From positions 2,418,001 through 2,482,000 of the forward strand of contig NZ_CP023691.1 in the NCBI RefSeq assembly GCF_008704855.1: 64,000 nt of DNA, given 5' to 3'. The notes below the pieces were generated by a model. That model did no database searches and had not been told where the DNA came from. It worked only from the letters and a program-made list of their open reading frames with translations. Below, one piece after another: positions 35,000-43,135 of the stretch. The position numbers and the translations under genes are program-made. Numbering within the stretch: the first letter of the stretch is position 1; every line of letters starts with the position of its first letter. Source of the DNA: Streptomyces platensis. Its GTDB lineage: Bacteria > Actinomycetota > Actinomycetes > Streptomycetales > Streptomycetaceae.

Positions 35000-35089
35000 G
35001 GGGCTGGCCCTCGTAAGCCGCGCCGGTGCTAACCAGCTGTTCACTGCGACCTGCGAGCTGCACCGAACCACCTAGGTGCACCCCCACCG

Positions 35090-35285
35090 ACCGTCTTTCC
35101 CACCCCTCAACGGGAGGGGACGGGTCTGCGCGGGTGGGGGTTTCCGGACGTAAAGCGAAGCAGTCCGGAAACCCCCACCCGCGCAGACCCGTCACCGCAC
35201 CCCAACAGCCCCGCGCAGCGGACCCGCCCGCCGCCAGGCGCAACGGCGAGCAACCACCACGGCGGGAAAGACAAAAACGTGGGAA
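35090..35285 (-). repeat. Dispersed 3'-arm repeat, locus 2, arm B inverted (hairpin 35122-35190)
   Basis: It follows the stop of the convergent aminotransferase gene and reads in that gene's direction. The hairpin is a perfect 28-bp stem (35122-35149 with 35163-35190) around the 13-nt loop (35150-35162). The 20 stem bases nearest the loop are identical to arm B at locus 1. Each convergent gene thus ends in its own arm, and together the two arms fill the 509-bp stretch between them. Confidence 0.85.
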
Positions 35286-36665
35286 TCAATCCGCGCTCCG
35301 CGCTGGCACACAACGCCCGCCTTCGGTGCGGTAGTTCCAGCGGGCGCCGTTCGTCACCAGTTCCTTGACCGCTTCCAGGAAGCGGTCAACATGCTCATCC
35401 GGCGTGCCGGCGCCAAAGCTCACGCGGATGGCGTTGAGGGACTTTTCGCCGGGGGCCGCGTCGGGGGCGCCGCACTCGCCGGAGTCCTGGGGGGCGCTGC
35501 CCAGGAGGGTGCGGACGAGGGGGTGGGCGCAGAAGAGGCCGTCGCGGACGCCGATGCCGTACTCGGCGGAGAGGGCGGCCGCGAAGTGGGAGCTGTTCCA
35601 GCCTTCGACGACGAAGGAGAGGACGCCCACGCGGGCGGCGTCGTCGCCGAAGAGGGAGAGCACGGTGACCTCGGGTACCTCGGCCAGGCCCGTGCGGAGG
35701 CGGGCGATCAGTTCCTGTTCGCGGGCGACCAGGCCCTCGAAGCCGGCCTCGGTGAGCGCCCGGCAGGCCGAGGCGATGGCGTAGGCGCCGATGACGTTGG
35801 GCGAACCGGCCTCGTGGCGGGCCGCGGTGGTGTGCCACTCGACGTCGACCCCGCCGTCGGAGCGGCGGGAGACCTTGCGGCTGGCGCCGCCGCCGGCCAG
35901 GTACGGGGCGGCGTCCCGCAGCCAGTCCGCGCGGCCGGCCAGCACCCCGGCGCCGAACGGCGCGTAGAGCTTGTGGCCGGAGAAGGCGACCCAGTCCACG
36001 TCCATCTCGCCGAGGTCCACCGGGTGGTGCGGGACGAGCTGTGCCGCGTCCAGCACGATCCGGGCGCCGTGGGCGTGCGCGGCGGCCGCCAGCTCCCGCA
36101 CCGGCCACAGCTCACCGGTCACATTCGACGCACCGGTCACGCAGACCAGCGCCGGGCCGTAGGGCTCGCGTGCCGCCAGCGCCTTTTCGAGGGTGTCCAC
36201 GGCCTGCTGCGGGGTGCGCGGGGCGTTGAGGTAGGTCACCGCGACGTCCGGGCGCTGCTCCCACGGCAGCAGCGAGGCGTGGTGCTCGGTCTCGAAGACG
36301 AACACCCGGGTGTTCTCGGGGAGTACGGCGGCGAGCAGGTTCAGCGAGTCGGTGGTGGAGCGGGTGAAGACGACCTGGTCCTCGGTGCGGCAGCCGAGGA
36401 ACTCCTCGATCGTGCGGCGGCTGTTCTCGAAGAGGTCGGTGGACAGCTGCGAGAGGTATCCGGCGCCGCGGTGCACGCTGCCGTAGTACGGGGCGTAGGC
36501 CGCCACGTCGTCCCAGACCCGCTGGAGCGCGGGGGCGCTGGCGGCGTAGTCCAGCGCGGCGTAGTCGACCTCGCCGCCGGTCACGAGCGGGACGAGGACG
36601 TCCCGGCCGAGAACCGGCAGCGGGGCACAGACGGAGCGGTCGGCGGCAACGGCGGAAACGGACAT
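35286..36665 (-). CDS. Class V aminotransferase (cysteine desulfurase-like), SAM-riboswitch controlled
   Basis: A 459-residue PLP enzyme of the aminotransferase V/NifS superfamily: VVFTRSTTDSLNLLAAVLP, TEHHASLLPW, the cofactor Asp/Gln in VLDAAQLVPHH, the PLP Lys in FSGHKLYAPFGAG, and SPNVIGAYAIASACRAL. It lacks an obvious SSGSACT-type desulfurase cysteine loop, so lyase, aminotransferase or desulfurase activity is open. The ATG at 36665 has GGGAG 6 bases upstream. A SAM-IV riboswitch in the leader says its expression responds to S-adenosylmethionine, so a role in sulfur amino acid metabolism is likely. The last bases abut a dispersed-repeat arm. Confidence 0.85.
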   Translation of the reverse strand: MSVSAVAADRSVCAPLPVLGRDVLVPLVTGGEVDYAALDYAASAPALQRVWDDVAAYAPYYGSVHRGAGYLSQLSTDLFENSRRTIEEFLGCRTEDQVVFTRSTTDSLNLLAAVLPENTRVFVFETEHHASLLPWEQRPDVAVTYLNAPRTPQQAVDTLEKALAAREPYGPALVCVTGASNVTGELWPVRELAAAAHAHGARIVLDAAQLVPHHPVDLGEMDVDWVAFSGHKLYAPFGAGVLAGRADWLRDAAPYLAGGGASRKVSRRSDGGVDVEWHTTAARHEAGSPNVIGAYAIASACRALTEAGFEGLVAREQELIARLRTGLAEVPEVTVLSLFGDDAARVGVLSFVVEGWNSSHFAAALSAEYGIGVRDGLFCAHPLVRTLLGSAPQDSGECGAPDAAPGEKSLNAIRVSFGAGTPDEHVDRFLEAVKELVTNGARWNYRTEGGRCVPARSAD

Positions 36666-36744
36666 GGCGAACTCCCGTAAGAGGTAAGCGAATTCGCGGC
36701 GGGCGGGGCGCGGAAGGGCGCGCCGGGGCACCGCGGCGAAAAGG

Positions 36745-36777
36745 AAAAAGGGATGCGGAAACGGGGCCGTCGGGCCC
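36745..36777 (-). terminator. Possible attenuator hairpin in the SAM-IV leader
   Basis: On the minus strand GGGCC CGAC GGCCC (within 36763-36777) is followed by pyrimidine-rich sequence with a TTTTT run at 36745-36749. It lies between the SAM-IV aptamer and the aminotransferase start, and would be the off-state terminator of the switch. Confidence 0.45.
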
Positions 36778-36797
36778 TATCGCATTCGCTGATTCAC
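36777..36797 (-). other. Possible 6-codon upstream ORF in the SAM-IV leader
   Basis: GTG AAT CAG CGA ATG CGA TAG encodes fMet-Asn-Gln-Arg-Met-Arg and has a GAGGGAG site upstream. It lies between the aptamer and the possible attenuator, and its stop overlaps the attenuator's first base. Whether it is translated is unknown. Confidence 0.3.
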
Positions 36798-36844
36798 GGA
36801 AGTTCTCCCTCGGGGACCAGGATCCCTGGCGAGGGATCCGCGCT

Positions 36845-36955
36845 TGCCGCAGACCTCGCTGCCTACGGCCTGGTCATCACCCGGGGCACCCCGCCACGGA
36901 AGGAGGGTTGCCGGACAGCGGGCCGGGGCCTGCATCGCTGTCACTCGTGACCTGC
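36845..36955 (-). ncRNA. SAM-IV riboswitch
   Basis: Within the 378-bp gene-free stretch 36666-37043. On the minus strand the aptamer runs from GGTCACGAGTGACAGCG (5' P1 strand at 36952) through GGCCCCGGCC, CCGGCAACCCTCC and GGGGTGCCCCGGGTGATGACC (P1 closes at 36872), then a pseudoknot tail. This block order and the CCGGCAACC core match the actinobacterial SAM-IV class. It lies about 205 bases upstream of the aminotransferase start. Nearby 36820-36839 forms a perfect 8-bp hairpin (GGATCCCT / AGGGATCC) that may join the expression platform. Confidence 0.85.
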
Positions 36956-36984
36956 GCAGCATCATGCCACACGGGCAAAGAGGT

Positions 36985-37019
36985 GCAAGGCCCGGTCCGT
37001 ATGACGGACAGGGCCTTGC
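36985..37019 (-). terminator. Terminator downstream of trpD
   Basis: GCAAGGCCC with GGGCCTTGC and inner GTCCGT / ACGGAC pairs form a long stem 25 bp past the trpD stop, before the SAM-IV leader. Confidence 0.75.
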
Positions 37020-37043
37020 GTCACACCGTGTGTCACCGTGCGC

Positions 37044-38108
37044 TCATGTGTTGCTGGCGGCCACCCAGCGCTCCAGCGCCCGCTTGGCCGCGCCGGAGTC
37101 GACCGAGGCCGCGGCCCGCTCGATCCCGGCCCGGATCTGCTCGGCCAGCGGGGCGTCCGCCGGCTCCAGCGCGACCAGCGCCGCCGCGGAGTTCAGCAGC
37201 ACCGCGTCGCGCACCGGGCCGGTCTCCCCGTCCAGCAGCCGGCGGGCCACGTCCGCGTTGTACGAGGCGTCCGCCCCGCGCAGCGCCTCCACCGGCACCA
37301 GGGGGATGCCCACGTCCCGGGGGTCGAAGGACTCCTCGCGCACCGTGCCGTCCCGGACGATCCACACCCGGGAGGTCGCGGTCGTGGTCAGCTCGTCCAG
37401 GCCGTCGTCGCCGCGGAACACCAGCGCCGACGAGCCGCGCTCGGCGAGCACCCCGGCCAGGATCGGCGCCATCCGGGCGTCCGCGACACCGGTCGCCTGG
37501 GCGCGGACCTTCGCGGGGTTGGTCAGCGGGCCGAGCACATTGAAGGTGGTACGGATGCCGAGCTGGGCCCGCGCGTTGGCGACATGCCGCAGCGAGGGGT
37601 GGAACTTCACCGCGAAGCAGAAGGTGATGCCCGCTTCCTTGGCGACCTCGGTGACCCGCTGCGGGGTGAGGTCGAGATTGACCCCGAGCTTCTCCAGGAC
37701 GTCGGAGGCGCCGCTGGCGGAGGAGGCGGCGCGGTTGCCGTGCTTGACGACCTTGGCGCCGGTGCCGGCGACCACGATCGAGGACATCGTGGAGATGTTG
37801 ACGGTCTTGGCACCGTCGCCGCCGGTGCCGACGATGTCCACGCTCGGTCCGGGCACCTCGATCAGCCGGGCGTGCGCGTACATGGTGCGCACCAGACCGG
37901 AGATCTCGGCGACGGTCTCGCCCTTGGCGCGCAGGGCCACCGCGAACCCGGCGATCTGGGCGTCGCCGGCCTCGCCCCGCATGATCTTGTCCATCGCCCA
38001 GGCGGTGTCGTCCGCGCTGAGGTCACGGCCGGCGAGCAGGGCGTTGAGGAGCTCCGGCCAGGTCTGGGCCGCCACGCTGTCGCCGCCAACCGGGGTCACA
38101 ACGTTCAT
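37044..38108 (-). CDS. trpD: Anthranilate phosphoribosyltransferase
   Basis: A 354-residue enzyme that joins anthranilate to PRPP, the second step of tryptophan synthesis. It has the PRPP loop [35 protein letters not shown], the HPSLRHV anthranilate-site segment, GPLTNP, and a metal-site DGLDEL. Length is typical of actinobacterial TrpD (about 345-355). It stands alone, flanked by a terminator on each side, as in S. coelicolor. The anthranilate synthase-like gene with the Trp leader lies 27 kb away in this window. No WWW leader is seen upstream of trpD. Confidence 0.95.
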   Translation of the reverse strand: MNVVTPVGGDSVAAQTWPELLNALLAGRDLSADDTAWAMDKIMRGEAGDAQIAGFAVALRAKGETVAEISGLVRTMYAHARLIEVPGPSVDIVGTGGDGAKTVNISTMSSIVVAGTGAKVVKHGNRAASSASGASDVLEKLGVNLDLTPQRVTEVAKEAGITFCFAVKFHPSLRHVANARAQLGIRTTFNVLGPLTNPAKVRAQATGVADARMAPILAGVLAERGSSALVFRGDDGLDELTTTATSRVWIVRDGTVREESFDPRDVGIPLVPVEALRGADASYNADVARRLLDGETGPVRDAVLLNSAAALVALEPADAPLAEQIRAGIERAAASVDSGAAKRALERWVAASNT

Positions 38109-38172
38109 GGTCCACTCTCCTGGATTGTCTCCTGCTTATGCCGTCACCCTATCGAGCCGCCGGGCACGCCGG

Positions 38173-38203
38173 AGGGCCCCGTCCGATGATCGGACGGGGC
38201 CCT
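38173..38203 (-). terminator. Terminator after the qcr-ctaE cluster
   Basis: AGGGCCCCGTCCG (38173-38185) pairs perfectly with CGGACGGGGCCCT (38191-38203), about 45 bp past the qcrB stop. It separates the respiratory cluster from trpD. Confidence 0.85.
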
Positions 38204-38248
38204 CTGGGTGGCGTACTACCTACGGTGCGCTAGGAAGCGCTGCGGTGA

Positions 38249-39886
38249 TCAGTGGTGGCCGTGGCCGCTGGTGATCTCCTTGTACTCCTCGGCCGTGGCC
38301 TTCGGGATGACGTTGTCCTCGCCGTAGTAGGCCTTGGAGAGCTTGGCGCGCAGCTTCTGCGAACGCGACAGCTTGCGCTCCACACCGTTCTCGTCGACCT
38401 CGGGGCCCAGCTCGAGCGGCGCGGGCTGCTCGTGCTGGGTGAGCAGGTGCAGCTGCTCCTGGTCGAGCGGCTCGTGGACCTCGATGAACTCACCGTGCGG
38501 CAGGCGCTTGATGATGCCGGACTCGCGTCCGTGCAGCACCTTGTCCTTGTCGCGACGCTGGAGCCCCAGGCAGATCCGCTTGGTGGCGATGAAGGCCAGC
38601 ACCGGTCCGACGAAGAACGCGATCCGCACGAACCAGGTGATCGAGTTGATCGACAGGTGGAAGTGCGTCGCCCACAGGTCGTTACCGCCACCGATCAGCA
38701 TCACGAAGTACGCGACGAGCCAGGCGACACCGAAGCCGGTACGGGTCGGGACGTTGCGCGGGCGGTCCAGGATGTGGTGCTCGCGCTTGTCGCCCTTGAC
38801 CCAGGACTCGATGAACGGGTAGACGGCGATCGCGACCAGGACCAGCGGGAAGATCAGGATCGGGATCAGCACACCGAAGTTGAGGGTGTGGCCCCAGAAG
38901 TTCCACTCCCAGCCCGGCATGACACGCACCAGACCCTCGGCGAAGCCCATGTACCAGTCGGGCTGGGCGCCGGTGGACACCTGGTCGGGCCGGTAGGGGC
39001 CGATCGCCCACACCGGGTTGATGCTGGCGATCGCGGCGATCACCGAGATCACACCGAAGACCAGGAAGAAGAAGCCTCCGGCCTTGGCCATGTAGACCGG
39101 CAGCAGCGGCATGCCCACGACGTTGTTGTTGGTCTTGCCGGCACCCGGGAACTGGGTGTGCTTGTGGTAGAAGACCAGGATCAGGTGCGCCACCAGCAGG
39201 CCGAGCATGATGCCCGGCAGCAGCAGCACGTGCACCGTGAAGAACCGCGGGATGATGTCGTGCCCCGGGAACTCCCCGCCGAAGATGAAGAACTGCAGGT
39301 ACGAACCGACCAGCGGCATCGCCAGGATGACGCCCTCGATGAACCGCACACCGGTGCCGGAGAGCAGGTCGTCGGGGAGCGAGTAGCCGGTGAAGCCGGT
39401 GAACATGCCCAGCACCAGCAGCAGGAAGCCGAACAGCCAGTTGACCTCGCGCGGCTTGCGGAAGGCGCCGGTGAAGAACACCCGCATCATGTGGACCATC
39501 ATCGCGGCCAGGAAGACCAGCGCGGCCCAGTGGTGGATCTGCCGGATCAGCAGACCGCCACGCACGTCGAAGCTGATGTTCAGCGTCGACTCGAAGGCCT
39601 GCGTCATCCGGATTCCCTGCATGGGAACGTAGGAACCGTGATAGGTCACCTCGGCCATGCTCGGGTGGAAGAACAGCGTCAGATAGACACCGGTCAGGAT
39701 GATGATGATGAAGCTGTAAAGCGCGACCTCACCCAGCATGAAGGACCAGTGGTCCGGGAAGATCTTGCGCATGTTGGACTTGGCCAGGCTGTAGATGCCC
39801 AGCCGGCCGTCCGCCCAGTCGGCGATCCGCTCGCCCCGTGGCGCCTGGCCACGGCGCGTGGTGGTCGCGCTCGTCTCGTTACTCAT
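38249..39886 (-). CDS. qcrB: Cytochrome bc1 complex cytochrome b subunit
   Basis: A 545-residue membrane protein that carries the two b hemes and the quinol sites of the bc1 complex. Typical segments: HHWAALVFLAAMMVHMMRVF with heme-ligand His, WLFGFLLLVLGMFTGFTGYSLPDDLLSGTG, a second His pair in FFTVHVLLLPGIMLGLLVAHL, and PDWYMGFAEG for the PEWY-like Qo motif. About 8-9 helices are followed by the long hydrophilic C-terminal extension (from about residue 420) usual in actinobacteria, ending GHGHH. It overlaps qcrA by 4 bp (ATGA). Actinobacterial bc1 forms a supercomplex with the aa3 oxidase. Confidence 0.96.
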   Translation of the reverse strand: MSNETSATTTRRGQAPRGERIADWADGRLGIYSLAKSNMRKIFPDHWSFMLGEVALYSFIIIILTGVYLTLFFHPSMAEVTYHGSYVPMQGIRMTQAFESTLNISFDVRGGLLIRQIHHWAALVFLAAMMVHMMRVFFTGAFRKPREVNWLFGFLLLVLGMFTGFTGYSLPDDLLSGTGVRFIEGVILAMPLVGSYLQFFIFGGEFPGHDIIPRFFTVHVLLLPGIMLGLLVAHLILVFYHKHTQFPGAGKTNNNVVGMPLLPVYMAKAGGFFFLVFGVISVIAAIASINPVWAIGPYRPDQVSTGAQPDWYMGFAEGLVRVMPGWEWNFWGHTLNFGVLIPILIFPLVLVAIAVYPFIESWVKGDKREHHILDRPRNVPTRTGFGVAWLVAYFVMLIGGGNDLWATHFHLSINSITWFVRIAFFVGPVLAFIATKRICLGLQRRDKDKVLHGRESGIIKRLPHGEFIEVHEPLDQEQLHLLTQHEQPAPLELGPEVDENGVERKLSRSQKLRAKLSKAYYGEDNVIPKATAEEYKEITSGHGHH

Positions 39887-40947
39887 CCGCGCTCCCAGAA
39901 GCTCGGGCCGACGGGCTCCTCGAAGCCGCTTGCGGCCTCCAGGAAGCCGTCCTTCTCTGTGATGTGCAGCTGCGGCAGGGCGTGTCCGGCCGGACCGAAG
40001 ATCACCCGACCGCCGTCAGAGAGGTCGAACGTCGACTGGTGGCAGGGGCAGAGCACGTGGTGCGTCTGCTGCTCGTACAGGCTGATCGGGCAACCCACGT
40101 GGGTGCAGATCTTCGAGTACGCCACGATGCCCTCGTGCGACCAGGAGAGTTCGTGCTTGTCCTTGATGTTCTGCGGCTGGATCCGCACGAGCATCAGGGC
40201 GTCCTTGGCGATCTTCTCCGCGAACTCCTCGTCGTCCTCCTCCAGGCCCTCGGGCTTGGCGAACGTGAGGGAGCCGACGGCGATGTCCTCGGGACGCAGC
40301 GGGAGGTTGGTGGACTGGTTGACCAGGCGGACGCCCTTCTTCCAGTTCGTGGTGCGCAGCTTGTTCCCGGGCAGCGGCCCGAGGTCGCGCAGCAGCACCA
40401 CACCGGAGAGCGGCACCAGGGCCAGCGCGCCGAACATCGTGTTGCGGATCAGCTTGCGGCGGCCGACCTGCGACTCCTTCGCCCCCTGGGCGAAGTCCGC
40501 CATGACCTTGGCCTTGACCTCCGGCGCCGCCTCGATCGGGTGGCGCTCGTCGGCGACCTCCTCGTCGGACATCAGCGTGCGGGCCCAGTGGACCGCGCCG
40601 GCGCCGATGCAGAAGAGCGCCGCGCCCAGCGTCAGACCGAGCGCGAAGTTCAGCGCGCTGATGTGACCGAGCGGCCAGATGTAGACGTTCCGCTCGATCG
40701 GGATCGCCACGTACGAGGCGATGAAGGCGACCGTGGCGATCATGGACACGACGAAGAGCAGCGCCACGGTGCGCTCGGAGCGCCTGGCGGCCCGGTCGTC
40801 GATGTCCTGGGCACGGTGCTCGTGGGGCGGCAGACCCGGGTCGGCGAAGGGGTTCTCCGCCGTGGTCACCGCACCTTCGTGAGCCGTCTCCCGCTCACCG
40901 GGAAGGGTTTCTTCTGGCACGTCTTCGTGTCGTCCAGTCTCACTCAT
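39883..40947 (-). CDS. qcrA: Rieske iron-sulfur subunit of the cytochrome bc1 complex
   Basis: A 354-residue protein. Unlike proteobacterial Rieske proteins it has three membrane segments: ALLFVVSMIATVAFIASYVAI, LNFALGLTLGAALFCIGAGAV, and a third near NTMFGALALVPLSGVVLL. An extracytoplasmic Rieske domain follows with the [2Fe-2S] ligands CTHVGCP and CPCHQS (two Cys-His pairs). The N-terminal about 70 residues are acidic and cytoplasmic. It overlaps both qcrC (upstream) and qcrB (downstream) by 4 bp, so the three genes are translationally coupled. Confidence 0.96.
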   Translation of the reverse strand: MSETGRHEDVPEETLPGERETAHEGAVTTAENPFADPGLPPHEHRAQDIDDRAARRSERTVALLFVVSMIATVAFIASYVAIPIERNVYIWPLGHISALNFALGLTLGAALFCIGAGAVHWARTLMSDEEVADERHPIEAAPEVKAKVMADFAQGAKESQVGRRKLIRNTMFGALALVPLSGVVLLRDLGPLPGNKLRTTNWKKGVRLVNQSTNLPLRPEDIAVGSLTFAKPEGLEEDDEEFAEKIAKDALMLVRIQPQNIKDKHELSWSHEGIVAYSKICTHVGCPISLYEQQTHHVLCPCHQSTFDLSDGGRVIFGPAGHALPQLHITEKDGFLEAASGFEEPVGPSFWERG

Positions 40948-41753
40948 GACTTCTTGGCCTTCGTAGTCCGGGCTGCGACCCAGATGGCGACCGCAATCAG
41001 CGCGCCCAGGCCGAAGATGTAACCGAAGAGACCCTCACTGACCGGACCGAGACCGCCGAGGTCGAGGCCGCCGGGGCTCTCGGATTCATCGCCGTTGACG
41101 GCGCCGAGGTACGCGATGATGTCCTTCTTGTTCTGCTTCGACAGCGAACCGTCACCGAAGGAGGGCATGTTCTGCGGGCCGGTTTCCATGGCCTCGTAGA
41201 TGTGCTTCGGGTCCACGCCCTCGAGCGTCGGTGCGTACTTGCCATCGGTCAGGGCGCCGCCCTTACCGGTGAAGTTGTGGCACTGCGCGCAGTTGGTGCG
41301 GAACAGCTCGCCGCCCTTGCCGATGTTGGCGCCGTCGGGGCTGTACTGCTCCTTGTCCGGCACGGTCGGGCCGGCGCCCAGCGAGGCGACGTAGGCCGCG
41401 AGCTGGTCGATCTGGGCATTGGTGTAGATGTTCTTCTTCCGCGGCACCTGGGCGCCGGGCTGCTGGGCCGGCATACGGCCGGTGCCCACCTGGAAGTCCA
41501 CGGCTGCGGCGCCGACGCCGACCAGGCTGGGGCCGTCGGAGGTGCCCTGACCGCCGGTGCCGTGGCAGCTGGCGCAGCCCACGGCGAAGAGCTTCTTGCC
41601 CTCCTTGATGGCAAGGGACTGAGCGGTGTCATCGGCCTGAGCCTTGTCCGCCGGCGCGAACGCGGCGTACGCCCCTCCGGTAGACACCAGCGCAAGGAGT
41701 AGGACGACGAGCACCGCCAGCGGGTGGCGCCGTCGTGCGGAGAGCTTTTTCAC
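40944..41753 (-). CDS. qcrC: Diheme cytochrome c subunit of the bc1 complex
   Basis: A 269-residue protein with an N-terminal membrane anchor/signal (HPLAVLVVLLLALVSTGGAYA), two c-type heme motifs (CASCHG and CAQCHN) in two cytochrome c domains, and a C-terminal membrane segment FGYIFGLGALIAVAIWVAA. The diheme form replaces a soluble cytochrome c, carrying electrons directly from bc1 to the aa3 oxidase. Met ligands are in GRMPAQ and MPSFGDG. Its stop overlaps the qcrA start. ctaE lies 77 bp upstream. Confidence 0.96.
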   Translation of the reverse strand: MKKLSARRRHPLAVLVVLLLALVSTGGAYAAFAPADKAQADDTAQSLAIKEGKKLFAVGCASCHGTGGQGTSDGPSLVGVGAAAVDFQVGTGRMPAQQPGAQVPRKKNIYTNAQIDQLAAYVASLGAGPTVPDKEQYSPDGANIGKGGELFRTNCAQCHNFTGKGGALTDGKYAPTLEGVDPKHIYEAMETGPQNMPSFGDGSLSKQNKKDIIAYLGAVNGDESESPGGLDLGGLGPVSEGLFGYIFGLGALIAVAIWVAARTTKAKKS

Positions 41754-41830
41754 GGATTACCCCGGTGTCAGGATCTTCTGCGTCGATGCTTTGGATAGGT
41801 CTGTCTGATACGAGCCGGTCTGGGTCCGGA

Positions 41831-42451
41831 CTACTTGATCAGGTAGATCGTGGCGAAGAGGCCGATCCAGACGACATCGACGAAGTGCCAGTAGTAGGAC
41901 ACGACGATGGCCGCGGTGGCCTGTGTGTGGGTGAACCTCTTGGCCGCGTACGTCCTGCCCAGGACCAGCAGGAAGGCGATCAGACCGCCCGTCACATGCA
42001 GTCCGTGGAAACCGGTGGTCAGGTAGAACACCGAGCCGTACGGGCCGGACGAGAGCGACAGGCCCTCGTGCTTGACCAGCTCCGTGTACTCGAAGACCTG
42101 ACCGCCGATGAAGATCGCACCCATGACGAAGGTGACCACGAACCAGGCCCGGAGCTTCTTGACATCGCCACGCTCGGCCGCGAAAACGCCGAGCTGGCAG
42201 GTCAGAGAGCTGAGCACCAGGATCGTGGTGTTGGTCGCGGAGAACGGAAGATTCAGCGCATCGGCGGATTCCTTCCAATACTCGGTTCCGGTCACCGATC
42301 GAAGGGTGAAGTACATCGCGAAGAGGGCCGCGAAGAACATCAGCTCGGAACTCAGCCAGATGATGGTTCCGACGCTGGTGAGGTTCGGCCGATTGACCGA
42401 CGGGTGCGCGTGCCCGGTTTCTACTGTCGTTGCTGTCGCCACGACCGACAT
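41831..42451 (-). CDS. ctaE: Cytochrome c oxidase subunit III
   Basis: A 206-residue protein with five membrane helices, shorter than mitochondrial COX III, as usual in actinobacteria. Typical segments: [39 protein letters not shown] and [22 protein letters not shown]. It is transcribed with qcrCAB, the standard actinobacterial arrangement, while ctaC, ctaD and ctaF form another cluster 2-5 kb upstream. It diverges from a receiver-like gene across about 260 bp. Confidence 0.95.
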   Translation of the reverse strand: MSVVATATTVETGHAHPSVNRPNLTSVGTIIWLSSELMFFAALFAMYFTLRSVTGTEYWKESADALNLPFSATNTTILVLSSLTCQLGVFAAERGDVKKLRAWFVVTFVMGAIFIGGQVFEYTELVKHEGLSLSSGPYGSVFYLTTGFHGLHVTGGLIAFLLVLGRTYAAKRFTHTQATAAIVVSYYWHFVDVVWIGLFATIYLIK

Positions 42452-42714
42452 TATGTCGGTCGCTTATCCCGCCCTCACTCCGGGGGGTGCCGTTCGGTGT
42501 GTCAAGGACGTATGCCCTGCTCGTACGGACCGTTCCGGCGGTCGCTCGAAGGGGGGACGTACCCGGCCGGCCGCCGTGCCGCGGGCCCGCCGGCGCCGGT
42601 CCTGACGGGCCGTCGGGCAGATCTTGGATCCGGTCAACCCCTCCTGCCGGCGCCCCTTGCGGGAGTAGCATCCGCCCCACCCGATGCTGTGCCGCTACGA
42701 AGCGTGGAGGAACG

Positions 42715-43116
42715 ATGCAGGCGACTGCCACGGTGCTGGTCTACAGCGACAACGCCAACACCCGCGAGCAGGTCCGGCTGGCGGCCGGACGGCGCCCCGC
42801 CGCCGATGCCCCGCAGATCGAGATCCTGGAGTGCGCCACCGCACCGGCCGTCCTGACGGCCCTGGAGCAGGGCGGCATCGACGTCTGCGTACTGGACGGC
42901 GAGACCGCGCCCGCGGGCGGTATGGGCGTCTGCCGGCAGATCAAGGACGAGATCTTCCGGTGTCCGCCGGTGCTGCTGCTGATCGGCCGGCCCCAGGACG
43001 CCTGGCTGGCCACCTGGAGCCGGGCGGACGCCGCGGTGACCCATCCGCTGGACCCGGTGGCCTTCGCCGACACCCTGGCCGGGCTGCTGCGCCGCAGGAG
43101 CCTGGTACAGGCCTGA
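42715..43116 (+). CDS. Orphan receiver-like domain protein with degenerate active site
   Basis: A 133-residue single-domain protein with the alternating strand/helix pattern of response-regulator receivers: TVLVYSDNANTREQV, VCVLDGETAPAGGMGVCRQIK, PPVLLLIGRP and ADAAVTHPLDPVAF. An Asp remains at the phospho-acceptor strand end (VLDGE). The first-strand acidic pair is only SDN, the conserved Thr/Ser is Gly (LLIGR), and the conserved Lys-Pro is His-Pro. It is thus probably a pseudo-receiver or binds something else. The ATG has GGAGG 5 bases upstream. It lies inside the respiratory region between ctaE (divergent) and a transpeptidase gene (convergent). No output domain is attached. Confidence 0.78.
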   Translation: MQATATVLVYSDNANTREQVRLAAGRRPAADAPQIEILECATAPAVLTALEQGGIDVCVLDGETAPAGGMGVCRQIKDEIFRCPPVLLLIGRPQDAWLATWSRADAAVTHPLDPVAFADTLAGLLRRRSLVQA

Positions 43117-43135
43117 GCGGCCTGCTGGGCGCCGC

